From contig MABF01000252.1 in NCBI GenBank assembly GCA_002163025.1, positions 1 to 34,455 of the forward strand: a stretch of 34,455 nt of DNA. Reading direction: 5' to 3'. This DNA is from 'Osedax' symbiont bacterium Rs2_46_30_T18. GTDB lineage: Bacteria > Pseudomonadota > Gammaproteobacteria > Pseudomonadales > Balneatricaceae. Below are positions 7,938 through 15,564 of this stretch, in pieces. Within the stretch, counting starts at the first letter, position 1. Every line of letters starts with the position of its first letter. A program made the translations under genes and the position numbers. The notes under the pieces are model-generated. The model worked only from the letters and a program-made list of their open reading frames with translations. It did not search any database and was not told where the DNA came from.

Positions 7938-8783
7938 CTAGCTTGGACGACGGCGCGACATAAAGGCCAGGCGCTCTAGCATATGTACGTCTTGCTCATT
8001 TTTTAGCAGGGCACCGTGCAGTGGAGGTATCGCCTTGTTGGAATCAGTATTTTGCAGCACTTCCAGGGAGATGCTGTCGGCCATTAATAATTTCAACCAG
8101 TCAATTAACTCGCTGGTGGAAGGTTTTTTCTTCAGACCGTTCACATTGCGCACCTGGAAGAAAATATCCAGTGCCTCTTTGACCAGCGCATTTTTTAAGT
8201 TCGGGTAGTGTACATCGACTATCTGCTGCATAGTCTCGCGATCCGGGAATTGAATGTAGTGAAAAAAGCAGCGACGTAGAAAAGCATCCGGTAGCTCTTT
8301 TTCGTTGTTAGAGGTGATGATAATAATTGGCCGGTGTTTAGCCACAATACGCTCGCCTGTCTCGTAGACACTGAATTCCATTTGATCCAGCTCTACCAGT
8401 AAGTCGTTGGGAAATTCAATATCGGCCTTGTCGATTTCATCTATCAGCAGTACGACTTGCTCTTCGCTGTCAAAGGCCTGCCAGAGCATGCCTTTTTTAA
8501 TGTAGTTACCGATGTCGTGAACGCGCTCGTCACCCAATTGTGAGTCGCGCAACCGCGATACCGCATCGTATTCATACAAACCTTGCTGGGCCTTAGTGGT
8601 GGATTTAATGTGCCAGCGCAGCAACCGTTTCCCAGTGGCGGCGGCGACTTCTTCAGCCAGCATAGTTTTACCGGTACCGGGCTCTCCCTTGATCAGTAGC
8701 GGGCGCTGCAAAGTGATGGCCGCGTTGACGGCAATTTGTAATTCATCAGTGGCTACGTAACGCTCACTACCTTTAAATCCCAT
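7938..8783 (-). CDS. MoxR-family AAA+ ATPase
   Basis: This 281-residue AAA+ ATPase has a Walker A motif GEPGTGKT (33-40), a Walker B motif LLIDEIDKAD, a sensor 1 segment IIITSNNEKELPDAFLRRC that includes the arginine finger region, and a helical lid. I place the start at ATG 8783, with AGGA 8 bp upstream, giving MGFKGSERYV. An upstream in-frame TTG at 8849 would add 22 residues without a good ribosome site. MoxR proteins work with VWA partners to remodel or mature target complexes, and the partner gene follows 2 bp downstream. I cannot infer the target. Confidence 0.92.
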   Translation of the reverse strand: MGFKGSERYVATDELQIAVNAAITLQRPLLIKGEPGTGKTMLAEEVAAATGKRLLRWHIKSTTKAQQGLYEYDAVSRLRDSQLGDERVHDIGNYIKKGMLWQAFDSEEQVVLLIDEIDKADIEFPNDLLVELDQMEFSVYETGERIVAKHRPIIIITSNNEKELPDAFLRRCFFHYIQFPDRETMQQIVDVHYPNLKNALVKEALDIFFQVRNVNGLKKKPSTSELIDWLKLLMADSISLEVLQNTDSNKAIPPLHGALLKNEQDVHMLERLAFMSRRRPS

Positions 8784-9022
8784 GATTTTATTCCTATAAA
8801 TAAATAAGTTAGCTAAGATATGATCAGTTGTGTATCTTGGTATTAGCAAAAAGATAAAGAGTCACACAAAAGATATGGCGATAATCTTTGCTCAATAATG
8901 GCCGCAATAGTAGCAGATTGTGGCTGGGATAAGTGTTCGCTGATAAAAAACCTGTGACTGTGCTATCCCAACTTTAATATTGATCTATTCTTATAGGATT
9001 AAATTTAGCATTGGAGGCTAGG
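8784..9022. other. Divergent intergenic region
   Basis: This region separates the minus-strand MoxR operon from the plus-strand binding-protein gene, so it should hold both promoters. It is AT-rich, but I found no convincing -35/-10 pair and no strong palindrome. The only clear signals are the two ribosome sites: AGGA for the MoxR gene and GGAG just before 9023. Confidence 0.4.
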
Positions 9023-9760
9023 ATGAAAAGACTTTTAACAGCGCTGATGTTTAGTTGTATACCACTGAGTTGGGTGCAAGCAGGCGATATAATTACCATG
9101 AATATCTCGCCTTCCGGTTACCCTCCTTACATGATTAAGGCTGAACAGGGCCCGGCTAAAGGCATTATGGTAGAAGTGCTTAATTACATCGCCGATAAAC
9201 ATGGTTATCAGTTACAGACAGTGGGGATTCCCAAGAAAAGAGTGGCTATGACTTTGCTGGCCGGGAGTATCGATGCTACTGCCACCGCCAGGGAGTGGAT
9301 AGCACAACCCGATCAATATGTGTTCTCTGATGTCATAGTAGTGGTCAAAGATGTACTTTTCTCACCTAAAAAAAGACCGGTGAAATTTGAGAAAGTCGAT
9401 GATTTATTAGGTAAAACGTTGGGTACCCACTTAGGGTACAACTACCCGATGCTGGATGAATATTTTGCCGATCGACGAATTAATAAAACCGAGGCCAATA
9501 CTGAACTTGCGATGCTGCAAATGACCTTGCGAAAACGCAATGATGCAACAATCGTTACGGACTTAGTAGGGCAGTGGATCATAAAAAATAATCCGGCGAT
9601 GCAGGATAAGTTTGTTATCTCTTCCAAGACTCTCAACAGCTTTGATTATCGGTTGATGTTTAATAAAAAGTGGCAGGGTTTTGTACAAGTGTTTAATCGC
9701 GAGCTAGGCGCAATGCGCGTCAATGGTGAATTGGATAGGATATTGGATCAGTATTATTGA
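9023..9760 (+). CDS. Periplasmic substrate-binding protein, family 3 (amino-acid type)
   Basis: This 245-residue protein carries a signal peptide (MKRLLTALMF start, hydrophobic core, likely cleavage after WVQA at about residue 20). It is followed by an SBP_bac_3-like fold with YPPYM near the N-terminus and a KGIMVEVLNYIADK segment. ATG 9023 is preceded by TTGGAGG at good spacing, so an upstream in-frame TTG at 9011 is unlikely. No permease or ATPase is adjacent. It may be an orphan solute receptor, a protein delivering ligand to a distant transporter, or a sensor partner. Lone proteins of this type are common in marine gammaproteobacteria. The ligand is unknown. Confidence 0.82.
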   Translation: MKRLLTALMFSCIPLSWVQAGDIITMNISPSGYPPYMIKAEQGPAKGIMVEVLNYIADKHGYQLQTVGIPKKRVAMTLLAGSIDATATAREWIAQPDQYVFSDVIVVVKDVLFSPKKRPVKFEKVDDLLGKTLGTHLGYNYPMLDEYFADRRINKTEANTELAMLQMTLRKRNDATIVTDLVGQWIIKNNPAMQDKFVISSKTLNSFDYRLMFNKKWQGFVQVFNRELGAMRVNGELDRILDQYY

Positions 9761-9765
9761 ACAGT

Positions 9766-9828
9766 CGGAAGACGGAAGTTGGAAGTTGGAAGGCGTGAGG
9801 CGTGAGGCGTGAGGTGTGAGGTGTGAGG
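9766..9828 (+). repeat. Nine-unit heptad tandem repeat
   Basis: Nine consecutive 7-base units run without a gap. Four are of the form YGGAAGN (9766-9793) and five are YGTGAGG (9794-9828): CGGAAGA, CGGAAGT, TGGAAGT, TGGAAGG, then CGTGAGG three times and TGTGAGG twice. The array is purine-rich on this strand. It begins 5 bases after the stop of the binding-protein gene, between convergent genes. It is a minisatellite-like array that could vary in copy number. No function is evident. Confidence 0.95.
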
Positions 9829-9837
9829 TTGGTAAGT

Positions 9838-9867
9838 CCTAACTTGTTGGTGTGGTTACAAGTTAGG
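9838..9867. terminator. Perfect 10-bp stem-loop between convergent genes
   Basis: CCTAACTTGT (9838-9847) pairs perfectly with ACAAGTTAGG (9858-9867) around a 10-base loop. It lies 8 bases beyond the stop of the minus-strand deacetylase gene and after the heptad array on the plus strand. Neither side has an immediate U-tract (the T8 at 9883-9890 is 15 bases away on the plus strand). It may be a bidirectional termination or mRNA-end protecting hairpin rather than a textbook intrinsic terminator. Confidence 0.6.
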
Positions 9868-9875
9868 TGTGGGTG

Positions 9876-11042
9876 TCATTGGTTTTTTTTATAGACCTGT
9901 TGGCCGTTGACCCAGGTTGCCTGGACGTTAAATTGTTGGTCGATAACACTGAAACATGCTTGTTTTCCGGTTTTAATACTGCCGTATTTATCATCTATTC
10001 CCAAGAGGGTTGCAGGGGTTAACGAAGCCATTTTTAAGGAGGTGTGCAAGTCGATATCAAACCAGCTGCAGGCATCGCGGACGGCGTGTAACAGTTGCAA
10101 AGTGCTGCCGGCTAACCCGCCCTCGGCGGTGCGTGCCACTCCTTGCTTGATGTTGATAGGCACGCTACCCAAAAAGTAATCACCGTCGGCCAGTCCACTG
10201 CTGGGCACAGAGTCGGTAATTAGGTTCAGATACTCGCTGCCTTTTAGCTGATAGCTCATTTTCATGATTGCCGGGTGCACGTGTTGGCCGTCGGCAATTA
10301 ATTCGGTGTAACAGTGCGGGCAGCTAAGCGCTGCTCCCACTACTCCAGGTTCGCGGTGGTGCAAGCCGCGCATACCGTTAAAACAGTGTACTACACCGTC
10401 TGCACCTGCATCTAACGCCGCCAGTGTCTGGTCATAAGTGGCGTTAGTGTGGCCGAGCATCACCCGCAATCCCTGTTGCTTTAAATAGGGAATCAGCGAT
10501 GGCGCTAATGCCTGCTCAGGGGCCAGTGCAATAGAGCTTAAACTGCCTTGGGCCGCCTGCAAAAAATCATCCAGGTCAGCGCGGTTGATATCCAGGAAAT
10601 ACTCTTCAGGCTGCGCGCCTTTATAAACTGGGTTAAAAAACGGTCCCTCTAGATAGCCGCCGAGGATTTCGGCGCCTTGCACTCCCTGTGTTTTAGAGCG
10701 GTGGATCTGTTGTAATGCCTCGCAGATATCAGTTTTATCTGCCGTCATAGTGGTCGGGAGAAAACCGGTAACGCCAAGACTGGCAAAATATTGCGACATT
10801 GTATTCAAGCTGTGATGGCTGGCATCCATTACATCACAGCCCATTGCGCCGTGAGCATGGGTATCAATCAGTCCGGGTATCAGCCAATAATCGGAGTAAT
10901 CCAGTATTCCCGAATCGTCACCAGGCGCTGTTTTATCAAAACTCGAATCTGCCTTAATCTCTTCTATCTGCTGATTAAAGCTCAGTACGACGTTATCTAA
11001 TACTTGGTTTTCAGTAAAAATTTTAGCGACTTTAATCTGCAT
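9876..11042 (-). CDS. nagA: N-acetylhexosamine-6-phosphate deacetylase (NagA/AgaA)
   Basis: The enzyme removes acetate from N-acetylglucosamine- or N-acetylgalactosamine-6-phosphate in the cytoplasm. The amidohydrolase motifs are clear: DTHAHG (His62, His64), the metal-ligand Glu in LEGPFFNPVYKGAQP, GHTNATYDQ, HCFNGMRGLHHREPG, and the catalytic Asp in LITDSVP. I start it at ATG 11042 (MQIKVAKIF, a normal NagA-like N-terminus, with GGGTGG upstream). A second ATG at 11072 overlaps the preceding stop and would add ten unusual residues. It is the last gene of the transport and aga operon. Beside AgaS and GatZ, the galactosamine-type role (AgaA) is at least as likely as NagA. Confidence 0.88.
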   Translation of the reverse strand: MQIKVAKIFTENQVLDNVVLSFNQQIEEIKADSSFDKTAPGDDSGILDYSDYWLIPGLIDTHAHGAMGCDVMDASHHSLNTMSQYFASLGVTGFLPTTMTADKTDICEALQQIHRSKTQGVQGAEILGGYLEGPFFNPVYKGAQPEEYFLDINRADLDDFLQAAQGSLSSIALAPEQALAPSLIPYLKQQGLRVMLGHTNATYDQTLAALDAGADGVVHCFNGMRGLHHREPGVVGAALSCPHCYTELIADGQHVHPAIMKMSYQLKGSEYLNLITDSVPSSGLADGDYFLGSVPINIKQGVARTAEGGLAGSTLQLLHAVRDACSWFDIDLHTSLKMASLTPATLLGIDDKYGSIKTGKQACFSVIDQQFNVQATWVNGQQVYKKNQ

Positions 11043-11064
11043 TAATGCTGTTCCACCCTTTGCT

Positions 11065-12240
11065 TCAAGCATGCACAGTAACCGGGTGAATAGTCACCCC
11101 CTGAACGACGCGATTAACTTCGCCGCTAGGGCAAGGGTTATCCGGGCTCAAACCTAAGTTGATTGAAAGCTGAAAGCCTAACACTTGGGCAAACATAACC
11201 CAAGCCAACCCCTGGTAAACATCCGCCAGTTTGTCATCCCTTTGCACAACCTGCGGAATGCTTTGTACAAGGGGCTCGCTGGAAAGCACTAACACTTTAG
11301 CGACGCCGTCACGGCGCAGTTCGGCAATAATATCATCGTCATATTGCTGGGTGTAGGCGGCGTTTGAGCGCATTACTATCACTAAGGTTTTTTTGTTAAC
11401 GATAAACTTAGGCCCGTGGCGAAAGCCCAGCGAAGAGTCATGTGTGGCCACTAACTTACCGGCCGTCAGCTCCATGCATTTCAGAGATGACTCCCGGGCA
11501 TTGCCCTGTAAGCCACCACTGCCCAAAAAGACTAAACGCTGAAAATTCTGCGCCGCTAACTGCACCGAGTTATCAACAAAAGTATCTAGGCTCTGTTGGC
11601 AGTATTCGCTGAGTAATTGCCGTTGCTGGCTCTTTAGCTCTAGGCTTTGTTGATCTAAGCAGTGCAGTGCCGATAAATACATGCAAGAGTAGCTGGAAGT
11701 CATAGCAAAACTTTGATCGTTGGTCGCCTCGGGCATTAACAGGCAAAAACGTCTTGCATTTTGCTGTGCTGAAACGGCCAGTTGGCCATCCTGGTTGCAG
11801 GTGATAAATAAGTGATAACTCTCATCCACTAATTTATCGACAATATCAACCGCCGCGACACTCTCGGGGCTGTTGCCAGAGCGGGCGAATGAAACCAGTA
11901 ATGTCGGGCGATCACCGCGCAAATACAGATGTGGATTACTGACTAAATCGGTACTGGCGACACTGTGAATATCCAACACATTTTGACTGCGCAGAGCCGG
12001 AACTACAGCTTCGCCAACAAAGGCCGAGGTACCGGCACCGGTGAGTATTATGCTCAGTCGTGGATGATTAAAAAGCGGCGTTAAAAACTGATCCAGTGGC
12101 GCTTGTACTTTAGCTAGATGCGTCGTTAAATCGGACCAGAGTTGCAGTTGCTGAGTTATCTCTTTGGCGGTGTGCTGTGCTTGTAAATGCTCCAGTTCAC
12201 TGTGATTGCGCTGTAGGTATTGAGGTTGCTGATTACTCAT
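11065..12240 (-). CDS. agaS: AgaS-type SIS-domain sugar isomerase/deaminase
   Basis: This protein of about 391 residues has tandem SIS (sugar isomerase) domains. The first has ILTGAGTSAFVGEAV and SFARSGNSPESVAAV. The second has VFLGSGGLQGNARESSLKCMELTAGK and FRHGPKF. The LTAGK/HGPK pattern is the AgaS signature. AgaS is understood to convert galactosamine-6-phosphate to tagatose-6-phosphate plus ammonia. I chose ATG 12240 (MSNQQPQYL) with GGGA 8 bp upstream. This start overlaps the gatZ stop by 8 bp (ATGAGTAA). An in-frame ATG at 12264 lies deeper in gatZ. The tight overlap shows translational coupling with gatZ. The gene is fully intact. Confidence 0.9.
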   Translation of the reverse strand: MSNQQPQYLQRNHSELEHLQAQHTAKEITQQLQLWSDLTTHLAKVQAPLDQFLTPLFNHPRLSIILTGAGTSAFVGEAVVPALRSQNVLDIHSVASTDLVSNPHLYLRGDRPTLLVSFARSGNSPESVAAVDIVDKLVDESYHLFITCNQDGQLAVSAQQNARRFCLLMPEATNDQSFAMTSSYSCMYLSALHCLDQQSLELKSQQRQLLSEYCQQSLDTFVDNSVQLAAQNFQRLVFLGSGGLQGNARESSLKCMELTAGKLVATHDSSLGFRHGPKFIVNKKTLVIVMRSNAAYTQQYDDDIIAELRRDGVAKVLVLSSEPLVQSIPQVVQRDDKLADVYQGLAWVMFAQVLGFQLSINLGLSPDNPCPSGEVNRVVQGVTIHPVTVHA

Positions 12241-13552
12241 AATCTGTTCCCATTGAGCAGGCACTGGCGTATTGTGCCGTGACTTGTTGAATATGGTGGT
12301 AAATAATTGCCTGTGGCGCGTTGTCCAGCTCGCCTTGCACTATTGCCTGATACTGTACGGGCAGGTATTGAGAGAGTAAGGCGATAGGAATTTGGCAGTG
12401 ATTTAAGTTGCTGAGCAAAGTCTCAACGGCTTGTTGCACCTCCTGTTGCGGCCAGTAGTACCTGCATCTGTCACTTAAACTGTATTGCCTGGAAAATTTC
12501 TGCTCCCCAGCGCTTCCCTGATAGTAAGGTTGCCAATATTCAGGGTTGTCTAACATACTTTGCTCTAATACGTTTTTTAGATTGGCAGTTTCGATAGCCT
12601 GCCCGGTGCTATCTAGTATCGTCTGTTCGATATCGCTCAGGGAAAATAATACTTCGCGCAGAGCAAAAGTGAGTGCGGGGCCTACTTTTAGTATTGCAAA
12701 GTGATCGCTGACCAATGCTTTGTAGGCTGCTGCACTTTGATAATCCGTTGAGTGCGCTTCAAAGACCATATTAGGGTAAGTATCAAGCACAGTGCTGAGC
12801 GCTTGTGCCGCTTCAGATTGGTAACTGATGATCGATTGGTGGTCAAACTCAACCCCGGGTTGCACCACCAATGCTATAGTGCGCTGCCAGGCTGCTGGTA
12901 ACTTCAGTTCACCAAAGGCATCACAATGTAGTTGTATGGTTTGTGCAGCCGAGGCTGTACTCGTTACTTCAAGCTCTGTGGCTAAATCTTCCTGTGCGCC
13001 ACCAGGGACTGGCACTTCAGTGCCTATTACGTAAAGTGGTGGTCTTTGATCAGCTTTATCACTGGCTCTATTGGCATAAGTTGTCTCTGCTACGAGGCAC
13101 AGCTGAGCTGCACGTTGAGCAATGATGCTGTCTTCTAATGGCAGAGTGTCATCGGCACAGGCCATAGAGCAATCTAAATGGATTTTTTCAAAGCCCGCTG
13201 CCACGTAAGCCTCAATCAGCTGCGCAGACTTTTGCATGGCAATCTCTGCACTGTCTAACTGCCAGCAATTGGGCCCCAAGTGGTCTCCACCGAGGATTAG
13301 TTGCTCAAGTGGAAAGTCTAATCGTGTCGCTATCTGCTGGATAAACTGGCGAAAATCTTCGGGCAACATGCCTGTGTAACCACCGTACTGGTTCACTTGA
13401 TTAGAGGTCGCTTCAACCAGCAGCAATGAGTTGTGCTGCTTCGCCTGTAATATGGCAGCTTCTAAAACAAAAGAGTTAGCTGAACACACTGCATATATAC
13501 CGCAGCGGGTTCCCGCTTTATGGCGTTCAATTAGCTCGAGTAACGGGCTCAT
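12233..13552 (-). CDS. kbaZ: GatZ/KbaZ-family tagatose-bisphosphate aldolase subunit
   Basis: This 439-residue protein matches the GatZ/KbaZ family along its length. Recognisable segments are LIERHKAGTRCGIYAVCSAN, VEATSNQVNQYGGYTGM, GGDHLGPNCWQ, HLDCSMACADD, YVIGTEVPVPGGAQE, EAHSTDYQ, LKVGPALTFALRE and a C-terminal RYYWP. In E. coli this subunit supports the class II aldolase GatY/KbaY, and older annotation called it a tagatose-6-phosphate kinase. No GatY/KbaY or phosphofructokinase-like gene is present in this window, so the protein is an orphan here. AAGGAAATGTT before ATG 13552 is a good ribosome site. It lies between the permeases and agaS in the operon. Confidence 0.88.
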   Translation of the reverse strand: MSPLLELIERHKAGTRCGIYAVCSANSFVLEAAILQAKQHNSLLLVEATSNQVNQYGGYTGMLPEDFRQFIQQIATRLDFPLEQLILGGDHLGPNCWQLDSAEIAMQKSAQLIEAYVAAGFEKIHLDCSMACADDTLPLEDSIIAQRAAQLCLVAETTYANRASDKADQRPPLYVIGTEVPVPGGAQEDLATELEVTSTASAAQTIQLHCDAFGELKLPAAWQRTIALVVQPGVEFDHQSIISYQSEAAQALSTVLDTYPNMVFEAHSTDYQSAAAYKALVSDHFAILKVGPALTFALREVLFSLSDIEQTILDSTGQAIETANLKNVLEQSMLDNPEYWQPYYQGSAGEQKFSRQYSLSDRCRYYWPQQEVQQAVETLLSNLNHCQIPIALLSQYLPVQYQAIVQGELDNAPQAIIYHHIQQVTAQYASACSMGTDYE

Positions 13553-13596
13553 AACATTTCCTTGAATAACAAATTTAAAGGCTGAAAAGTCTCAGG

Positions 13597-14439
13597 TTAC
13601 TTCACCGCTCCAGAAGACAGGCCGGTCACCAGCTTCTTTTGTAGCCAGCTAAATAGAATGGCCGCAGGCAGTGAGGCGACCAACGCAGCGGCCATCACAT
13701 GGTGCCACTCGATGGTGTAGCGCCCACCGACCAGAGAGTACACTTGTATCGGCAAGGTATAATTCTCTTCAGTACGCAGCACCGTCAACGCCAGCACGAA
13801 TTCATTCCAACTGTTGATAAAAGTGAACATAGCGGTTACTGCGATCGCGGGTATGGCCATAGGTAAAAAGACTTTGGTCAGCCCCTGTAAAAAGCTGGCG
13901 CCCTCCATCCAGGCAGACTCCTCCAAATCTTTAGGGATAGTGTGAAAGTAGTTTTGCAGCATCCAGATGGCGAAGGCGATGTTAAACCCGGCATAAATCA
14001 GCACCAGTGAGTTTACCGAATCAATTAGCCCCAACCAGACGATCAGCCGAAACAAGCCGATCACCAATACTATAGGTGAGAGCATTTGCGTGATCAGCAA
14101 AAACAGCCGGTAGCTGCTCTTGGCTGCAAAATGGTAGCGGGCCAGTGCATAAGCGGCGGGTATTGCCACCAGTAAGGTTATGAATGTGGCACTGAAGCTG
14201 ACATATAAACTGTTGATCAGGGCGTCGCTAAATTTAGTCGCCTGCCACATATCAATATAATTTTGCCAGACGAATTGTGAGGGCAACCAGGTTGGCGGAA
14301 AGCTAAACACTTCCTGGCGCGGTTTCACAGAAGTGAAAAACATTACTGCAAATGGAAAGACTATGACGCAAATGATCGGTGACAGCGCCAGCCAGCAGAA
14401 GATGCTGCGTTTGGTTTTTTTATTCATCTTGGTTAACAT
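13597..14439 (-). CDS. Carbohydrate ABC transporter permease (MalG/UgpE type)
   Basis: This 280-residue inner-membrane permease has six predicted hydrophobic spans, starting IFCWLALSPIICVIVFPFAV. The cytoplasmic EAA loop (ESAWMEGASFLQGL, then FLPMAIPAI) docks onto the ATPase. The C-terminal end LVTGLSSGAVK is typical of this CUT1 family. It starts at ATG 14439, 17 bp after the other permease gene, with GTGAG about 10 bp upstream. A second in-frame ATG at 14427 is possible. It forms a heterodimer with the permease encoded at 14457-15320. With the family 1 binding protein and the divergently encoded ATPase it would import a sugar or oligosaccharide, here probably an amino sugar. Confidence 0.93.
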   Translation of the reverse strand: MLTKMNKKTKRSIFCWLALSPIICVIVFPFAVMFFTSVKPRQEVFSFPPTWLPSQFVWQNYIDMWQATKFSDALINSLYVSFSATFITLLVAIPAAYALARYHFAAKSSYRLFLLITQMLSPIVLVIGLFRLIVWLGLIDSVNSLVLIYAGFNIAFAIWMLQNYFHTIPKDLEESAWMEGASFLQGLTKVFLPMAIPAIAVTAMFTFINSWNEFVLALTVLRTEENYTLPIQVYSLVGGRYTIEWHHVMAAALVASLPAAILFSWLQKKLVTGLSSGAVK

Positions 14440-14456
14440 TTTGTATTTCTCACTTT

Positions 14457-15320
14457 CTATTTTTCATTCTTCATCACCATGCGTGCATAAAATATGGTGA
14501 AAATTAACAGCACAGTAAACATCGCAATAGAGACGGCTGAAGCTTGGCCAATGTGGCCAAAGCTGAATGCTTGCTTGTAGAGATAAGTCACTAAAATATC
14601 GGTTTCGTTATTTGGCCCACCTTGGGTCAATACCCAAATAATAGGAAAAGAGTTAAAGACGTAGATCACATTTAGTACGATCGCCATATTGATAAAAGGG
14701 CGTAGTAGCGGGTAGGTAATGCGCTTGAACTGCTGCCATGCATTCGCCCCATCCATTTTTGCCGCCTCGTATAAATCCAGGGGAATCGACGACAGGCCAC
14801 CGAGAAAAATGGTGATTGTAAAAGGGATAGAGACCAATATACCCAAGCCAATTTGTACCGGAAATGCGGTGGCAGATTGTGCCAGCCAGACGATAGGTGA
14901 ATCGATTAAACCGACATTCATCAGCGAGGCATTGAGCATGCCAAACTCACCGTTTAAGCTCCAGCGCCAGACGATGGCTGTCATCGGCAGTGATATCGCC
15001 CATGGCAGCATTAATATGGTGCGCGCTATGCCCCTGCCGTGAAACTCAGTATTGAGAATAACCGCTATAGGTATTGAAAATAATATGGTGCCGCCAACCA
15101 CCGCCACTGTCCAAACTACAGTGCGCAGCGCTGCATCGATAAACAGCGGATCCTCAAAGATATAAGTAAAGTTTTCTAAACCTATATAACCTCTGACTTT
15201 ACCGAAACGGTTTACATCACTGAGCGATAAATTGATCAGTTCGTACAGCGGATAAGAAATGACGAATAATGCGAGCAATAAACTTGGCAGAATTAAATAT
15301 AGAGGAAGGTTTCTGTTCAT
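14457..15320 (-). CDS. Carbohydrate ABC transporter permease (MalF/UgpA type)
   Basis: This 287-residue inner-membrane protein carries the CUT1 permease pattern: an N-terminal span ([19 protein letters not shown]), five further spans, and the EAA loop [20 protein letters not shown] near residues 188-207. The [20 protein letters not shown] segment is characteristic of MalF/UgpA-like subunits. It is the first permease after the binding-protein gene, separated by a 244-bp gap that contains a stem-loop. It pairs with the permease encoded immediately downstream. Confidence 0.93.
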   Translation of the reverse strand: MNRNLPLYLILPSLLLALFVISYPLYELINLSLSDVNRFGKVRGYIGLENFTYIFEDPLFIDAALRTVVWTVAVVGGTILFSIPIAVILNTEFHGRGIARTILMLPWAISLPMTAIVWRWSLNGEFGMLNASLMNVGLIDSPIVWLAQSATAFPVQIGLGILVSIPFTITIFLGGLSSIPLDLYEAAKMDGANAWQQFKRITYPLLRPFINMAIVLNVIYVFNSFPIIWVLTQGGPNNETDILVTYLYKQAFSFGHIGQASAVSIAMFTVLLIFTIFYARMVMKNEK

Positions 15321-15564
15321 ATCGTTACCGTTATTACTGCTTTAAGTGCAATCAAAATGAGAGTCTAAACTGTCGAATTGTCAGTATTTTTGTTATTAAA
15401 AAGTGCGTCGTTGATGGCACGCATGTGCGGATAGTAAGTCACAAACAATGTAGACGCAGTGCATGAAATGCCAGTGTTGGATGAATCACTGGCTTGCTGT
15501 CAGTGACTCATCCGGTTCTGTAATACAGCTACAGGGAAGGCTTACAAGATATCGCCGCTTAAGT
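15321..15564 (-). other. Intra-operon spacer between binding protein and permeases
   Basis: This 244-bp gap lies inside the minus-strand transport operon. It holds the strong hairpin at 15479-15513 and otherwise nothing I can name. A small internal promoter for the permease genes cannot be excluded, but no good -35/-10 pair was seen. Confidence 0.5.
15479..15513 (-). promoter_or_regulatory. Stem-loop after the binding-protein gene
   Basis: GGATGAATCACTG (15479-15491) and CAGTGACTCATCC (15501-15513) pair at 12 of 13 positions around a 9-base loop. The hairpin starts about 50 bases past the binding-protein stop on the minus strand, upstream of the two permeases. It is not followed by a T-run. 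The position matches the hairpins that, in many binding-protein operons, stabilise the upstream mRNA so that binding protein is made in excess over permease. The function here is inference. Confidence 0.7.

Noticed and set aside
9766-9828. CRISPR array
   Set aside because: The units are 7 bases long with no spacers, so this is a simple tandem repeat.
12233-13552. Tagatose-6-phosphate kinase (old family label)
   Set aside because: No kinase fold motif is visible. Established work on GatZ/KbaZ supports an aldolase subunit, so kinase activity is kept only as a question to test.
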